A DNA stretch of 64,000 nucleotides from Piezodorus guildinii (taxonomy: Eukaryota > Arthropoda > Insecta > Hemiptera > Pentatomidae). Positions within the stretch are counted from its first letter, which is position 1. Each line of letters starts with the position of its first letter. The stretch covers positions 177,993,600 to 178,057,599 of the forward strand of contig CM041293.1 of the NCBI GenBank assembly GCA_023052935.1, written 5' to 3'. Under the pieces are notes generated by a model. It was not told the origin of the DNA, made no database searches, and saw nothing but the letters and a program-made list of their open reading frames with translations. Shown one piece after another: positions 9,831 through 21,296 of the stretch. Made by a program: the position numbers and the translations under genes.

Positions 9831-9935
9831 TGACGGTCCTGATGTGTCCGATAGAGTGAGGTTAGAAACACACAGCTGGTTGGAGCAAAGAGGTTATGTG
9901 AAATGGCTTTATCACTGCTTTAAACATGTTTATAT
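9831..9935 (+). repeat. dispersed repeat with CTGATG/GAAAC motif, copy 1
   Basis: Matches the reverse complement of ~62020-62105 over about 100 bases, sharing the CCTGATG block, ACACAGCTGGT and AAGAGGTTATGTGAAATGG. The CTGATG and GAAAC elements resemble hammerhead cores, but the spacing is poor. Confidence 0.65.
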
Positions 9936-10459
9936 TTTTGTTCTCTTTGTTATTTAATTAAAGCTAATTTTTATATCTTATTTTATTTTCTGTATTTTAT
10001 TATAGTATAAAAAAAAAGACTATTTTAATTTTACTGTGGCACATCCATTGGAACCTATCGCCAGCTGTTGTATTTTATCTCTGTTGATTATTGTTTACGT
10101 GCGCTCCTTATTTTGTCTCTCCGCTACTAATTTCTTTTATTTATCATTTTATTATTTGATAATTTTGCTGCAGGTGAATAAAGAATATTTTTGTTACAAT
10201 TGTGTAGTACCAGGCTATTATTTATTTTACCTTCACCTCCTTTAGATTATAATAAATTCATAAACACTTTTATTATACCTAAAGTGAATATTAAGCCATT
10301 TGTAACTGATGTTGGTAAATTAATGAAATGTAATACCAATTTATATCCTGCAATGCCTATTTATCAGTCTAGCCGAACTTAATCACTGTGCTGTGGTATT
10401 TCTATCCAAATAGCCTTAAACAGGTGTATTATTACTTTCACTTACTTATAAATGAAATA

Positions 10460-10842
10460 TGTACCTTTTAAGGGAAAATATGGCGATTTCGAACATTCTA
10501 AAATTCCAGTATTAACCGGAAATACACGTTTTATGGTCCCCTGAGTCCAAATGACCAAGTCCCGCAAGAAGGTCTGTGGTTGTCCGTGTGGTAAGTCTAG
10601 CGCAAAAATGATAAGTAGTATAAAACTGAAATTTCATATTTTAAGATCGTCTAAGTCTGAGACAACTACATTTCTGTCAGAATCGGAAAACCAGAAGAGC
10701 CGCTTTATATCATGGATTTTGCACCTTACAACCTTACAACAACAACAACCTTACAATTTTCCCAAAAAAAGGCTGTAACGGTTTTGATTAAATTCACTAT
10801 ATCGATGTAAAATTTAATGTGCTTTAATATGATGTAGGTTTT
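10460..10842 (+). repeat. family A repeat, copy A2 (5' part)
   Basis: Runs from the GAAATACACG block to ATGATGTAGGTTTT. The copy resumes at 12529 after the foldback insertion. Confidence 0.8.
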
Positions 10843-10864
10843 CTATACATACATACACACACAC

Positions 10865-10946
<82 letters not shown>

Positions 10947-10951
10947 CTTTT

Positions 10952-11096
10952 TTCAGTCAAATTCATAATTTTTTCAGTTAAATTCATAATTTTTTCAATC
11001 GAATTCATAATTTTTTCAGTCAAATTCATAATTTTTTCAGTCAAATTCATAATTTTTTCAATCAAATTCATAATTTTTTCAGTCAATTTCATAATT
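10952..11096 (-). repeat. 21-bp minisatellite, left foldback arm
   Basis: About 6-7 copies of a 21-base unit (AAATTCATAATTTTTTCAGTC) with point variation. On the minus strand it gives an open frame repeating MNLTEKI, which is an artefact of a 21-base period without stops. Confidence 0.9.
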
Positions 11097-11159
11097 TCTT
11101 GTATCCATTTTATACAGTCAATTTAATGAGGTTTTGCTACCAAGACAATAACATTTTTA

Positions 11160-11420
11160 TTAAATTTTGTTGTTGTTTATCCATTTAACGTCACTTTATG
11201 TTACTCTGCTTAATCCGACGGTGCAACGGGAGTCTTAAGTTTTACCTATCCAGGTTTACTTAAGATAGGGATCTTTTACGAAATCCACTTTTTAAATATT
11301 TTAAGAGCCACCTGTGGTGCACAAATATTGGGCGATCTGCTGGTTTTGGACTTGCGACCTTAAGCAAAGAAGGCTGTTATGCTAGCCAATACTCCACAGG
11401 TGACCCTCAATGAATTCAAC
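11160..11420 (+). repeat. family B SINE-like repeat forming left foldback arm
   Basis: Begins GTTGTTGTTTATCC, then AACGTCACTTTATG, a CCTATCCAGGTTTACTT block, AGATAGGGATCTTT and GGCTGTTATGCTAGCCA. It matches the reverse complement at 26000-26215 and plus-strand pieces at 48.2, 49.1 and 53.9 kb. GTGGCTAGCATAACAG (other strand) resembles a tRNA A box, which hints at a tRNA-derived origin. Confidence 0.7.
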
Positions 11421-11985
11421 AAGGTGTTTGAATCAGCCGGGTTTGAACCCGTGACCTTGGGAATATTAATCTTTAACACCTTGCTGAATGCATCCAGGGT
11501 CACCTGTGGAGTAGTGGCTAGCATAACAGCCTCTATTAAAGGACGAAATAACCAAGGATTTTTACTCCCTAAAAGCAAATATAGGGCCATCTGTCAGTTA
11601 TGAACTCGCTATCTAGTGGATGGGAGGATTTTATGAAAGCCACTGCGCCACAGGTGACCCTCAATGAATTCAAGAAGGTGTTTGAATCTGCCGGGTTTGA
11701 ACCCATGACCTTGGACATATTAGTCCTTAACACCTTTTAGAATGCATAAAGGTTCACCTGTGGATTAGTGGCTAGGCATAACAGCTCTCTCTGCTTAAGG
11801 TTGCACGTTCATATATTTGCTTTATAGGGCTATCTACTGGTTTTGAACGTGCGACCTTAAGCATAGAGAGTTGTTATGCCTAGCCACTAATCCACAGGTG
11901 AACCTTTATGCATTCTGTCCAAGGTCAAGGGTTCAAACCCGGCAGATTCAAACACCTTGTTGAATTCATTGAGGGTCACCTAGGA
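11390..11985. repeat. nested inverted repeats in foldback centre
   Basis: A ~70-base unit (CCACAGGTGACCCTCAATG ... GGGTTTGAACCCGTGACC) occurs at 11390-11462 and 11650-11715 and in reverse at ~11895-11985. Further palindromes centre near 11490 and 11830. Open frames 11360-11590 (minus) and 11379-11603 (plus) lie here and are not genes. Confidence 0.75.
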
Positions 11986-12282
11986 AGTAGTGGCTAGCAT
12001 AACAGCATTCTATGCTTAAGGTCGCAAGTCCAAAACCAGCAGATCGCCCTATATTTGTACACCACAGGTGACTCTTAAAAGATTTGAAAAGTGGATTTCG
12101 TAAAATATCCCTATCTCAAGTAAACCTAGGTAGGCAAAACTTAGGACTCCCGCTGCACCGTCGGATTAAGCACAGTAACATAAAGTGACGGTAAATGGAT
12201 AAACAACAACAAGATTTAATAAAAATTTTAAGTTCTTGGTAGCAAAACCTCATTAAATTGACTGTATAAAATGGGTGCAAGA

Positions 12283-12451
12283 AATTATGAAATTGACTGA
12301 AAAAATTATGAATTTGATTAAAAAATTATGAATTTGACTGAAAAAATTATGAATTTGACTAAAAAAAAATTATGAATTTGACCGAAAAAATTATTAATTC
12401 GATTGAAAAAATTATGAATTTGACTGAAAAAATTATGAATTTCACTGAAAA

Positions 12452-12453
<2 letters not shown>
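12283..12453 (+). repeat. 21-bp minisatellite, right foldback arm
   Basis: About eight copies of the complementary unit (GAATTTGACTGAAAAAATTAT), mirror image of 10952-11096. Confidence 0.9.

Positions 12454-12525
<72 letters not shown>
12454..12525. repeat. (CT)n and (TA)n microsatellites at right end of foldback
   Basis: (CT)n to ~12483, then (TA)n to 12525. The (TA)n mirrors the run at 10864-10945. Confidence 0.95.
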
Positions 12526-12528
<3 letters not shown>

Positions 12529-13013
12529 ATTGAAATAGTCTGAGAGGGCTCAAATGATGATAATTTAAATTGTCTTTCTCCGAAGTACCCTCAATTTCGT
12601 AGGTCCAAAAGAATGAAACATATCATTTTATAAGCAATGATAAAAAACGTTGGATAAATTTGGCTATCATTTAAAAAAGAAAAGAGCAAAAGTTTTTTTT
12701 TTTTGGTTGGGAGGGGGATAAGGACAGTAATATACATGTATAATGTACTGTTCAAAAGCTAAATATCTTAGAAAAAAATATAATGTTATACACATATTTG
12801 TTAAATATGATAGAGAGTGATGAAATGTGGATAAAATTAACTAAGTATTGCAGATAAAGTGTGTTTATTGTTAAATTATTTAATCTAAAACATATATTTC
12901 CATCGAATCTAAATATCATTCTTTAAAACCTCTTTGAACTTGGTTTTTTTAGTTGTCAAATTGATTTTAACAACCATAGTAAGTGAAAGGGATGGGTTGT
13001 CCGCACCAGAATT
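12529..13013 (+). repeat. family A repeat, copy A2 (3' part)
   Basis: Continues with ATTGAAATAGTCTGAGAGGG and ends at GTAAGTGAAAGGGATGGGTT, TCCGCACCAGA, a slightly diverged form of the family's 3' end. Confidence 0.8.
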
Positions 13014-13194
13014 TTCTTTCATATATTTATAAATTACATAAAATATTTTTTAAATAATATTTATTTATTGACATATATTTTATTTTGTACATAAAATAAT
13101 AAAATACATAAAGATAATTATTATTATCTGGTCAGCTCACTAAAAAAAAACTTTCTATAAATTCTACCTATATATATTTTGTTTCGCTCGTCGT

Positions 13195-13600
13195 TTACGT
13201 CTAATTCAAGACTTACTATACAAACGTTCAAACCTTCATTTTAACTAAAAGGGGCTCATTTACATGACAGCATATTGACAATCTCGACTTACAGAGTTGA
13301 ACTTGGGCGTTCTACAAAATCATGAATTCTTCCTGTAACTAATTACATATAATCCAAAATCCTTCGCAAATCTTTAAACCTCCCTACTTTGTTGAGAAAA
13401 AACTCATCCTTAATGTTCCTTATGTTGATGATTTGACTCTAATAAGATAAAATGTCTTTTATTACAAACTCCTTTCTCAGTCTAATCCAACAGATTCTGT
13501 TCTGTTCATGTTCCTCCTCAATTCCTGATAATCCTCCTTAGCATCTGAAAAGAAGATGGCCCGAGATTATAATTTAAGTTAATTGTCTTTTGAAAACGTT
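13195..13600 (+). pseudogene. decayed Jockey 3' fragment
   Basis: Traces of KRGSFT, SKILRKSLNLPTL and the ending ...SEKKMAREL can be followed through many frameshifts. They correspond to the last ~120 codons of the Jockey ORF2 copies. No TSD found. Confidence 0.6.
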
Positions 13601-15125
13601 TGGACAACAATAACACCTATGGATTTTTTACTACCTTAAAAAATTGTAGGCCCATTAATGGATAATATGTTAAATAAAACCATTAAGAAAAAAATTTACA
13701 ACAACCATTAAAAAAAAACAATTACAACAGAAAAATATAAATTATTGTCAACTAGAGCTGAATGTGTTTACGCATTATGTTTTTTTTTTTTTTGTTTATG
13801 CCCTTCTATATCCAGGAATAGCAAAAGGACTGGTTGTTGGAGCCAGCAAGGTCGTCCTTAGGATTTAATTGATTTTTGTCCTTAGGATTCACAGATTCAA
13901 GGATTTGTTTGTTGAATTAATTTATGTATTGCCAAATAGATAAATTGGTGGTTGAATATATAAATAAATGAGTAATTGGTTAATAGGTATAGTAGGTAAA
14001 GCTGGTACAAGGTAAAAGGTAAATGGTAAAGGTAAATCTATTCATACCGTTCCAACTGTAAAAAAAAATATATGTTTTTCTTCTTGATACACATAATAAA
14101 AAAAAGTTGATAAAAATATAAATAATGGTTCTAGAAAGTTTGTGAGGAATTTAGAACAAAAGCATAAAAATAAGAAACTGGTATAAGTGGCGTTAATACT
14201 GGTTATTACATACATAACCGACCAATCGTAATTAGAGTGTTGAGGTCGAGAGGTCTGTTTCGAAACAATACCTCGCGAGTTTTGTTGAGACCTTACTGAG
14301 ACTTCATTAACGTTTAAGAGTTAATATATAATTTTTCTGAAAGCTCAGTTTGCTTTAAAATTAAAATGACAGATATTAACACCTTCTATCGTTCATTGGA
14401 ATTTTAACAAAATCATAAGCATAACATCTATACGGTTACATGTCAATTATCTCAGGTTTCTACCCACAGCTTACGTCTACTCATGGGTAACCGTATTTTC
14501 CTTAACAAAGCGTGGGTCGACCACAGACATCTGTAGGTGAGGCCAACTGGACTGGTAGGGGAAGTAGATAGATAGACCCGCATAACTGCTCAGCCTTGCG
14601 GTATGGTTGGTCTCTCGCCCCGTCTCAGGGTTTACACTTTTAAGTCTGATTTAATAATAATTTATTTTTATTTAGGAAAACCTAGTCAGAATAAAAAAAA
14701 AATACTTACATATGACCAAATATTTTTTTTAAATATGCTAATATTTAAAAATTTTTTTTTTTTGTTTTTGGTTTATGAAAGTGTTTTTATTTTTTATCTA
14801 CAATTACACCATTGAAAATACAACCTACTTGCAACATTTTGTCATTATTTTTAAATAATTCTCTGTATCTTTCGAAAAATACTATAAATTAGATAGAAGA
14901 CCTAATAGCTAGAAGAAAAACGTTTTGTGTTATTTCTATATTTTTCAACATTATATAACATAAATCTGGGCTTAAAATAAATAAAGATATAATTTTTCTT
15001 GATACAGGCCAACGATAGAATAAATTTTTATCATTTTTAGGTTGTTTCTCCTCCTCCCGTCTTCTTTTAATTTTTTTCATAATTTATCATGAACTTGATA
15101 GTCATCCTCGTTGTTACTGGTATAA
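13601..15125. other. gene-poor AT-rich stretch
   Basis: No coding sequence, TSD or repeat recognised. A less AT-rich patch lies at 14440-14640 without an open frame of note. Confidence 0.4.
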
Positions 15126-15127
15126 TA

Positions 15128-15190
15128 ATAATAATAAATTCTTTATTTATTCTGGGACATGTCCCTTTAAATAATATTACAAATTTTACA
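15128..15190 (-). repeat. LINE 3' tail scrap (CR1/L2-like)
   Basis: Minus strand reads GGGACATGTCCCAGAATAAA and ends in an ATT repeat. It resembles the 3' ends of the LINE copies at 41011 and 53463 (GGGACTA..GTCCCAGAATAAA). Confidence 0.5.
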
Positions 15191-15340
15191 TAAAGAAACT
15201 TTAGTGTCTTAGAGTATAATAAAACAAACAAAATAATAAAAATAAAGACAAATATGAACTATTATAATAAATTAAAAGATACCTTCTGATAATTAATAAC
15301 AAAACTATAAAAAAAAAAAAAAATAAAGAGAAAATGTCCC

Positions 15341-15457
<117 letters not shown>

Positions 15458-15989
15458 ATACATATACAAATCCGAAATACAAATTTTAATTAAAAGAACT
15501 TTACAATATTGGTGGAATATTGATGAAATAATACAGTAAATGTTCAAATACAACACAAATAAAATATTATATTCAAATTATCGTTTCTATGTTTTTTACT
15601 GCTTTTTATTGAGATTTTCGAATCTATTTAGGTCTCTTTGGGAATTGGATAGAAAGGAAGTGATATAGCAACAAATTTACCATTCTTCATTATGATAAAA
15701 ATAATAAAAAAAAAAAGATGTATTACACCAGAACAAAAAGTTAATGGAAAAAAATACCTAATAGTAAATCTCTTAAGTCATTCAGCTTAAAAATGTTTTC
15801 TTTTAAGGAGAATTTTACTGAAAAATATTTAAAAAAAAAAACTATTAAAAATTAGTTTAATGTGCTATATTTATATATTTATTTGATTCAAACAGCTACA
15901 TTCCCAAGAAAAATGGTGGATGTTTGAAAAGGGGCTGAATGACAGAACCCGTGTCCTAATCGTTTTTTAGTCATGATCGTGTTTTTTGC

Positions 15990-16490
15990 TAAACCATAAA
16001 TCTATGAGGCCTAAGTCCTTATGTAGGTATGTATAAGTATTCAGTTTTGCCTGTTTTTAAATTGCGATGATTTGGAAAAAGTATAGTACTTTCAGTCGCT
16101 AGTTGAGAAATTTTCTTTTTATCTTGATTTGTGGACCCCAAGTCATTCTTTAGTCTTATGTTAGTCCTATGTAACGTACAGAGTTAGTCTGATGAATTAG
16201 GTTTCCGCCGTTGGAAATTGGCGTACAAGTACTATGTCGAAGTGTGAACGTAATATATTTTGACATTTTATGATTTAATCGAATTTTCCAAAGAGAGTGC
16301 AAATTTCGTAGGAGCATTAAATGTTGTTGTAGCTACAGGGATGCCAGTAAACGATCATCATGTGATGTTAAAATTGCAATATCGTCCGCATAAGTAGTGG
16401 TGAGTGTGTCGGTTTCTGGGAATGTCATGTGTATATACAATGTATAGGAAAGGAGCAAGTATCGATCCTTGCGCTATTCCGTGTGAAATA
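15990..16490 (-). pseudogene. decayed Jockey-like reverse-transcriptase fragment
   Basis: Minus strand gives GIAQGSILAPFLYIVYTHDIP, then TTTYADDIAILTSHDD with the YADD box, and further downstream VRYIGLT and TWG. A frameshift separates the first two parts. More diverged from the intact element than the other copies. Confidence 0.65.
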
Positions 16491-17044
16491 CAAATCTATA
16501 ACATTTTGAATGATATAAAATAGTAATGAAGAAAAATATGATCTGTCCATATTGGAACAATCTAAGAGCAGCGAAAGTACTGTAATATAATAAAAAGTAC
16601 TATGATTGCTGTGGTTTACAAAGTTTATAAAGAAAAAAATGGTTTAAAATAAAAGCGTCGGAAAGCAACACGACGCTTTTGTGTATAAAAGTAAGCAAAG
16701 TAACAATGAAATTACGCCACTACTGGCTATCAATTCTAGTGATCTTGAATTCATACTCTCTAGTAGCGCTAGGATTTCATATGTTATGCTTTTCCCTTCA
16801 AAAGTGGAAAGGAAAGCCTTGCACGGGATTCCACTAGCTGACTTTAAATATCATAAGGGCGTAATAATTTAGTTTTTTGTTATACTTTAACTACCTGTAA
16901 ATATTTTACTTAATGCTTGTGTCTAAGATGTTCATATATCTGTATTTGTTTTCTCTATGGTTTTTTTTTTTTTTTTTTTTTATTGTGGGATCTGACTTAT
17001 CATAATTAGTATTGTTCAATATGGGACAGAATTTAATATATATG

Positions 17045-17086
17045 TTGTGGAAATAAGAATAATTTTGATTTGTAAAGGCTTTAAAA
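17045..17086. repeat. inverted repeat enclosing gypsy fragment, left arm
   Basis: About 38 of 42 positions match the reverse complement of 17660-17704, including AAATAAGAATAA and TTGATTTGTAAAG. Confidence 0.8.
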
Positions 17087-17659
17087 CACATAGTCCTTCA
17101 AGTAGGAGGGAGGTCTTGAGATGCGAGTAGGCCTGCGGAGTGGCTGGTTCTCTCCAGAGCTCTCTGCTGTTTGGTCTAGGCGATCAGCTGGCTGAGGATG
17201 TGCTTCGGTCGGGGCATCTCCTTCGCTGACAGTTTCTGCTGGCCGAGGATCGTCCTCTGGCTCGGGGCGGTCGTCTGGTTCCAATAAGTCTTCTTCATAG
17301 GATTCCAAAGTTCCACCAGGTGCGAGGTGTCGCAGAATAACCGTTGTCTGCTTCCCGTCTGGCAATCGTATTAGTGCGTATTTAGGATTGGACTCCAAGA
17401 GACCGACTTCTTGAACGACGGGATCATATTTACTACTCTGAACGAAGTTTCGCATTAATATTTTACCAGGGGTACTTAACCAAGAGGGTAGAGCTACCAC
17501 ATACGTGCCTTTTCGCTTGTGAAAGAACATTCTCTCGTGAGGAGTAGCGTTGGTAGCTGTGCAGAGTAATGACCGAATGGATCGTAAATCTTGAGGTAAC
17601 ACGGTTTGCCAGTGTGTTATCGGCAGATTTTTCTGTTTGATTCCGTCGTACCTTTCTAC
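17083..17659 (-). pseudogene. Ty3/gypsy-type pol C-terminal fragment
   Basis: An uninterrupted minus-strand frame with no true start: upstream codons read YDGIKQKNLPITHWQTVLPQ, then LRSIRSLLCTATNATPHERM, SSKYDPVVQEVGLLESNP, RLPDGKQTTVILRHLAP and an acidic/Pro-rich tail ending RPPSYLKDYVF. This is the part after the integrase core in Ty3/gypsy-like LTR retrotransposon polyproteins. No LTRs, integrase catalytic core or reverse transcriptase adjoin it. The stop codon and last residues come from the flanking inverted repeat, so the fragment is captured and not an in-place remnant of a full element. Confidence 0.7.
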
Positions 17660-17704
17660 TTTAAAAATACTTTACAAATCAAGGTTATTCTTATTTTCAC
17701 AACA
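17660..17704. repeat. inverted repeat enclosing gypsy fragment, right arm
   Basis: Reverse-complement partner of 17045-17086. Confidence 0.8.
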
Positions 17705-18920
17705 ATTTAGTCGACATTATTACTTAATATGTGTTTTAAATGAAAATGATATAATTAATTATTTAGGTTAGTTGAAGTTATTTCATTATCAATACTTCTA
17801 ACTTAATATGTATATCTAAAATAAGAAACTCATTCATATAATATTATGTTATCCTCTAAGAACTTCAAACCTCTACTAGTCCTATGAGATACGACCTAAT
17901 CGACTGCAGATTTCCTCGAGTAGATCGCAGAGGGAGAAGCATCTTGCTCGAAGGATTAGGGAAACAATTAGGATTAATATCTCAATCCGCTAAGAGAGCC
18001 TGGAGCAGCATAATAAGCAAATATCTCAGCCTATTGTTCTCTGCGCTCAATCCTCTTCTTAGCTGTATTGTATGTAGCAACATGCCTCTATAATTAGCAA
18101 TAACTAAAAGGCTATGTTATGTTTTCATTTTATATACTATCAATTAAATGAAGGTTTAAAAATTCTTTTAAATATGATTAATTTCTCTATCCTTTATATT
18201 GTACATATTTTCGGTTATTTATTTAATTCCTAAAAACGCTGAAAATTGTGAAAATGAAAACTATACCATATTAAGGTATACCTGGTGACATAACTGTTTA
18301 AATCAATTAACTAATATGATCAAAAGGAAAATTATCAATCATCACTACTAATTTCAAAACGATATATCTTTGTGTTTATTTATTTTTTATACCTGATTAT
18401 TTTTTTGGTTTGTAGAAATTTAATTCTCTATCGAATAACATTAACAACTATTTTTTTTATCTTGAAAAATAGCTGAGTTAAGGGTGTATACGTAGCTAAC
18501 ATTTCAATTTATTTTTTCTGTTTTATAATTAATAGCGATGGACTGATTCTAAAACTTAATATAATGTTTTATCTATGTTTATTATCTAAGGCCTGGGGCG
18601 TTCCAGGGGACTTTTGATAATAATAAAATAAAATTATTGATGGGCTGGGTTATTTCAATGAATAGTGGACTGTATGAATGAATGGTTTGTATTTGTTGCT
18701 ATTGCTACATGTGGTGTTAGTTATTTTATTCTATATGTACATATCTGTATTTTCTTTGTTTCTTCCTTTTTTCCTTCGTCCTCTTCCCTGTCGGCCCATG
18801 GGTAGGTGGGCTCCTATGAATTACTCCTCCATGATGAGGTAATTCTTAATGTATGAGGTAATGAAATAATGTTTCTTGCACTTTTGGGCACATGTGCTCA
18901 CTTCACTGCCAGTGTCTCAC
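17705..18920. other. gene-poor stretch
   Basis: AT-rich. A 69-codon frame at 17884-18093 (plus) has no recognisable domain. Nothing else supported. Confidence 0.35.
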
Positions 18921-19313
18921 CAATTGAGACGTTGATTTCCAAAAGGTACTATATCCATTCTAGGAAATGTTACAGGAAGCGCGAAAATCTCTCTTTACTA
19001 TATTATTAAACTAGCTAATTTGGGTCTTTTTGCCTTAAAATTTAAAATTATTTTTTTACTATAATAATAACATCATATTAAAGTTATAAAATGATTTTTG
19101 TTAGAATGATTTCGAACGAAAATAAATGCGTAATTAGCACATTAAGAAAATGAACGTATTTCTAAATCGCGTTTTTTAAGGATTTGAGAGTTCATTAGAT
19201 AACATCAAATAGAATATTTAGATAAAACTAAATGATGAGAATACAAATATGTAAAAAAACCAATTTCGTAAAAAATGTCCTTTAGTACCTTTTGGAAATC
19301 AACGTCTCAATTG
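18921..19313. repeat. 393-bp unit with perfect 31-bp terminal inverted repeats
   Basis: 18921-18951 is the exact reverse complement of 19283-19313 (outer end CAATTGAGACG). The interior is AT-rich and non-coding. It may be a MITE, but no TSD is clear. Confidence 0.65.
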
Positions 19314-19991
19314 CTGACCTGCCTGGGGGTCTTGCCAATACATGAAAATGTTGGCAGTGGTCCCTTCCTCTGGCTGCCCCTAGATGGCGTTTTGTGACAG
19401 TAATGATGACAGTGTCTGCTAGATGGCAGCAATGAAGTGTTAAGGACCCTGTTTCCTTAACTATCTTCGTTCGGAAATAACTGAGGTACAAGCATATATA
19501 TAGGAAAAATTTCTTCTTCTTTTATTTCTTTCTTTCTTATTTATTCTCCGCGGTGTCCTGATCCTAAAACTCAATACGAGTTTTTCTCTATCTTAAAAAT
19601 ATAACTGAGTTAAAGACGTATTTATAGGCAAAATTTCAATTTTTTCTCTTTATTTTTTTTTTTTAATTGATCAGCTGATGCGCTCGATGATAACAGTCAT
19701 ACGTTACATCGTCTCTCAGATTTTTGCTTTTTTCAGTAGGAATTCGCTAGAATTCAGTCTGGAGAACATCACTAGACCTCAGGAATATTACGGCAGTGAA
19801 TATTGGAGAAGTATCGGTAAGCAAAGTTATAATTTACTTTGTAAAATCACGAAAAAGTGAAAGAAGGGTCACTGATCAGCTGATTGCCGCTAGCTCGGCA
19901 AGCTCGGGCTTGCTTTTCTTTTAATTATCTTTCTTTTATCTTTAATTCTTATCTCATTATTTATTTATTATTATTATTATTTTCTTAATCA

Positions 19992-21296
19992 ATGAGATAT
20001 TTTCATCAAGTCATGTCCTCAAAGTCCGCAAGTAAAAGATCTAGATCTGCAGGTTCGAACTCGTCTCCCACAAAACAGAGACCCCGCCGTGAACAAAATA
20101 AAAAAATGATTCCACCAGCGACCGCGTCAGCTACCTCATTAGGATCTGAACCACAGCCCAGCACATCATCACAAGGAATAACTGTTTTTACACCGAATCC
20201 ATTTCAGATCCTCCAAAATGAAAAAGAAACCATGGAATCTTCTCCTATACCCAGAGAACCACTACCTCCACCAATATTTGTTAAAAATATTAAAAATTTT
20301 AAACTGATGTGTGCGCATTTAAACAAAGTAACAGATCCTAATAGTTATTATTGTATAAGTAGAACCAATGATACTAAAATATCTCCGACTACTGCTGAAA
20401 CCTACAGAAAGATTGTAAAATATCTGACTGAGACCAAAGCTGACTTTCATACTTATCAGCTGCGCCAAGAGAGAGCATTAAGGGTCGTAATCAGAAACCT
20501 ACATTCCTCAACACCCGTTGAAGCAATCAAAGAAGAACTGACAGAATTAGGATTCCAAGTGAGGCAAGTCACCAACGTTCTAAAAGATAAAAGTCCACTG
20601 CCTCTATTCTTCGTGGACTTGGAACCATCAGCAGGAGTCGAAAAAATCTATGACCTCAGTAGACTGTACTATACCCGTGTAAAAGTTGAAAAACCTTACA
20701 CAAAGAAAGAAATAGTCCAGTGCCATAACTGTCAGGCATATGGTCATACCAAAAGTTATTGCCATCACATACCACGCTGTGTGAAATGCGGTGAACAGCA
20801 TAAAACAGAAGAATGTACAAGATCAAGATCAACACCCGCTGTATGTGCTCTGTGCCTCAAGGACCACCCGGCTAACTACAAGGGATGTGAAATCTACAAG
20901 AAACTCAGAACCAGATACCAAAAACCTCAGGATCAGAATGAAACAGCTGTACCAACCAGAAGCAGAAGAGAACCATCTAAACTTTTAAATTCTAACGTGT
21001 CATTTGCCCACTTGCTTAGAGGTGGTAACCAGAATCATGAAGTCGAGGCACTGCCGGAACAACATTTTCCTCAACATTCTCAATCTATTGTACAAGAATC
21101 TATCCCTCAAAGTTTACCTAATCTTCAAAAAACTCCTCAACATCAAATTTCTCATATCCCTCCACCATCAAACGTCACAGATCTTACCAGTCTAATGACA
21201 TCGTTCATCTCCGAAATCAAATCTCTTGTTATGCCGCTTATATCACTCCTTACAAATCTAGTATCGAATCTAATCCCTGCCTTAAAAAATCCTTAA
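19992..21296 (+). CDS. Jockey ORF1: Gag-like nucleic-acid-binding protein
   Basis: 434 residues. The N-terminus is Ser/Arg/Lys-rich and disordered. Residues ~150-240 form a PRE_C2HC-type region (FHTYQLRQERALRVVIRNLH ... VEKPY). Three Cys/His knuckles follow: CHNCQAYGHTKSYC (244-257), CVKCGEQHKTEEC (263-275) and CALC...CE (285-299). The C-terminus is hydrophobic and amphipathic. ORF1 proteins of this clade bind element RNA and form ribonucleoprotein particles. Met8 (20013) has an alternative start context. The TAA stop (21294-21296) directly abuts the ATG of ORF2 in the same frame. Confidence 0.9.
   Translation: MRYFHQVMSSKSASKRSRSAGSNSSPTKQRPRREQNKKMIPPATASATSLGSEPQPSTSSQGITVFTPNPFQILQNEKETMESSPIPREPLPPPIFVKNIKNFKLMCAHLNKVTDPNSYYCISRTNDTKISPTTAETYRKIVKYLTETKADFHTYQLRQERALRVVIRNLHSSTPVEAIKEELTELGFQVRQVTNVLKDKSPLPLFFVDLEPSAGVEKIYDLSRLYYTRVKVEKPYTKKEIVQCHNCQAYGHTKSYCHHIPRCVKCGEQHKTEECTRSRSTPAVCALCLKDHPANYKGCEIYKKLRTRYQKPQDQNETAVPTRSRREPSKLLNSNVSFAHLLRGGNQNHEVEALPEQHFPQHSQSIVQESIPQSLPNLQKTPQHQISHIPPPSNVTDLTSLMTSFISEIKSLVMPLISLLTNLVSNLIPALKNP

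Larger units (their letters stand above)
10843..12528. mobile_element. foldback-type element: 1.7-kb imperfect palindrome
   Basis: The order from the left is (TA)n at 10864-10945, a 21-bp minisatellite, and ~370 bp of unique arm including a family B repeat. A ~460-bp centre with smaller inverted repeats follows, and then the same parts reversed: unique arm, minisatellite, (CT)n and (TA)n. Outer arms run about 10952-11462 and 11925-12453. The element splits family A copy A2 between GTAGGTTTT and ATTGAAATAG. Long inverted repeats built of tandem direct repeats are the hallmark of Drosophila FB-type foldback elements. No transposase frame is seen. Confidence 0.75.

Noticed and set aside
10814..11092. 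Open frame encoding repeated MNLTEKI
   Set aside because: It is the 21-bp minisatellite plus TA run read in frame; the mirror array on the other arm shows the same without a gene context.
10952..12453. Possible CRISPR-like array
   Set aside because: Tandem 21-bp units have no unique spacers and lie in a eukaryotic foldback element.
17884..18093. 69-codon open frame
   Set aside because: No recognised domain, splice signals or composition shift.
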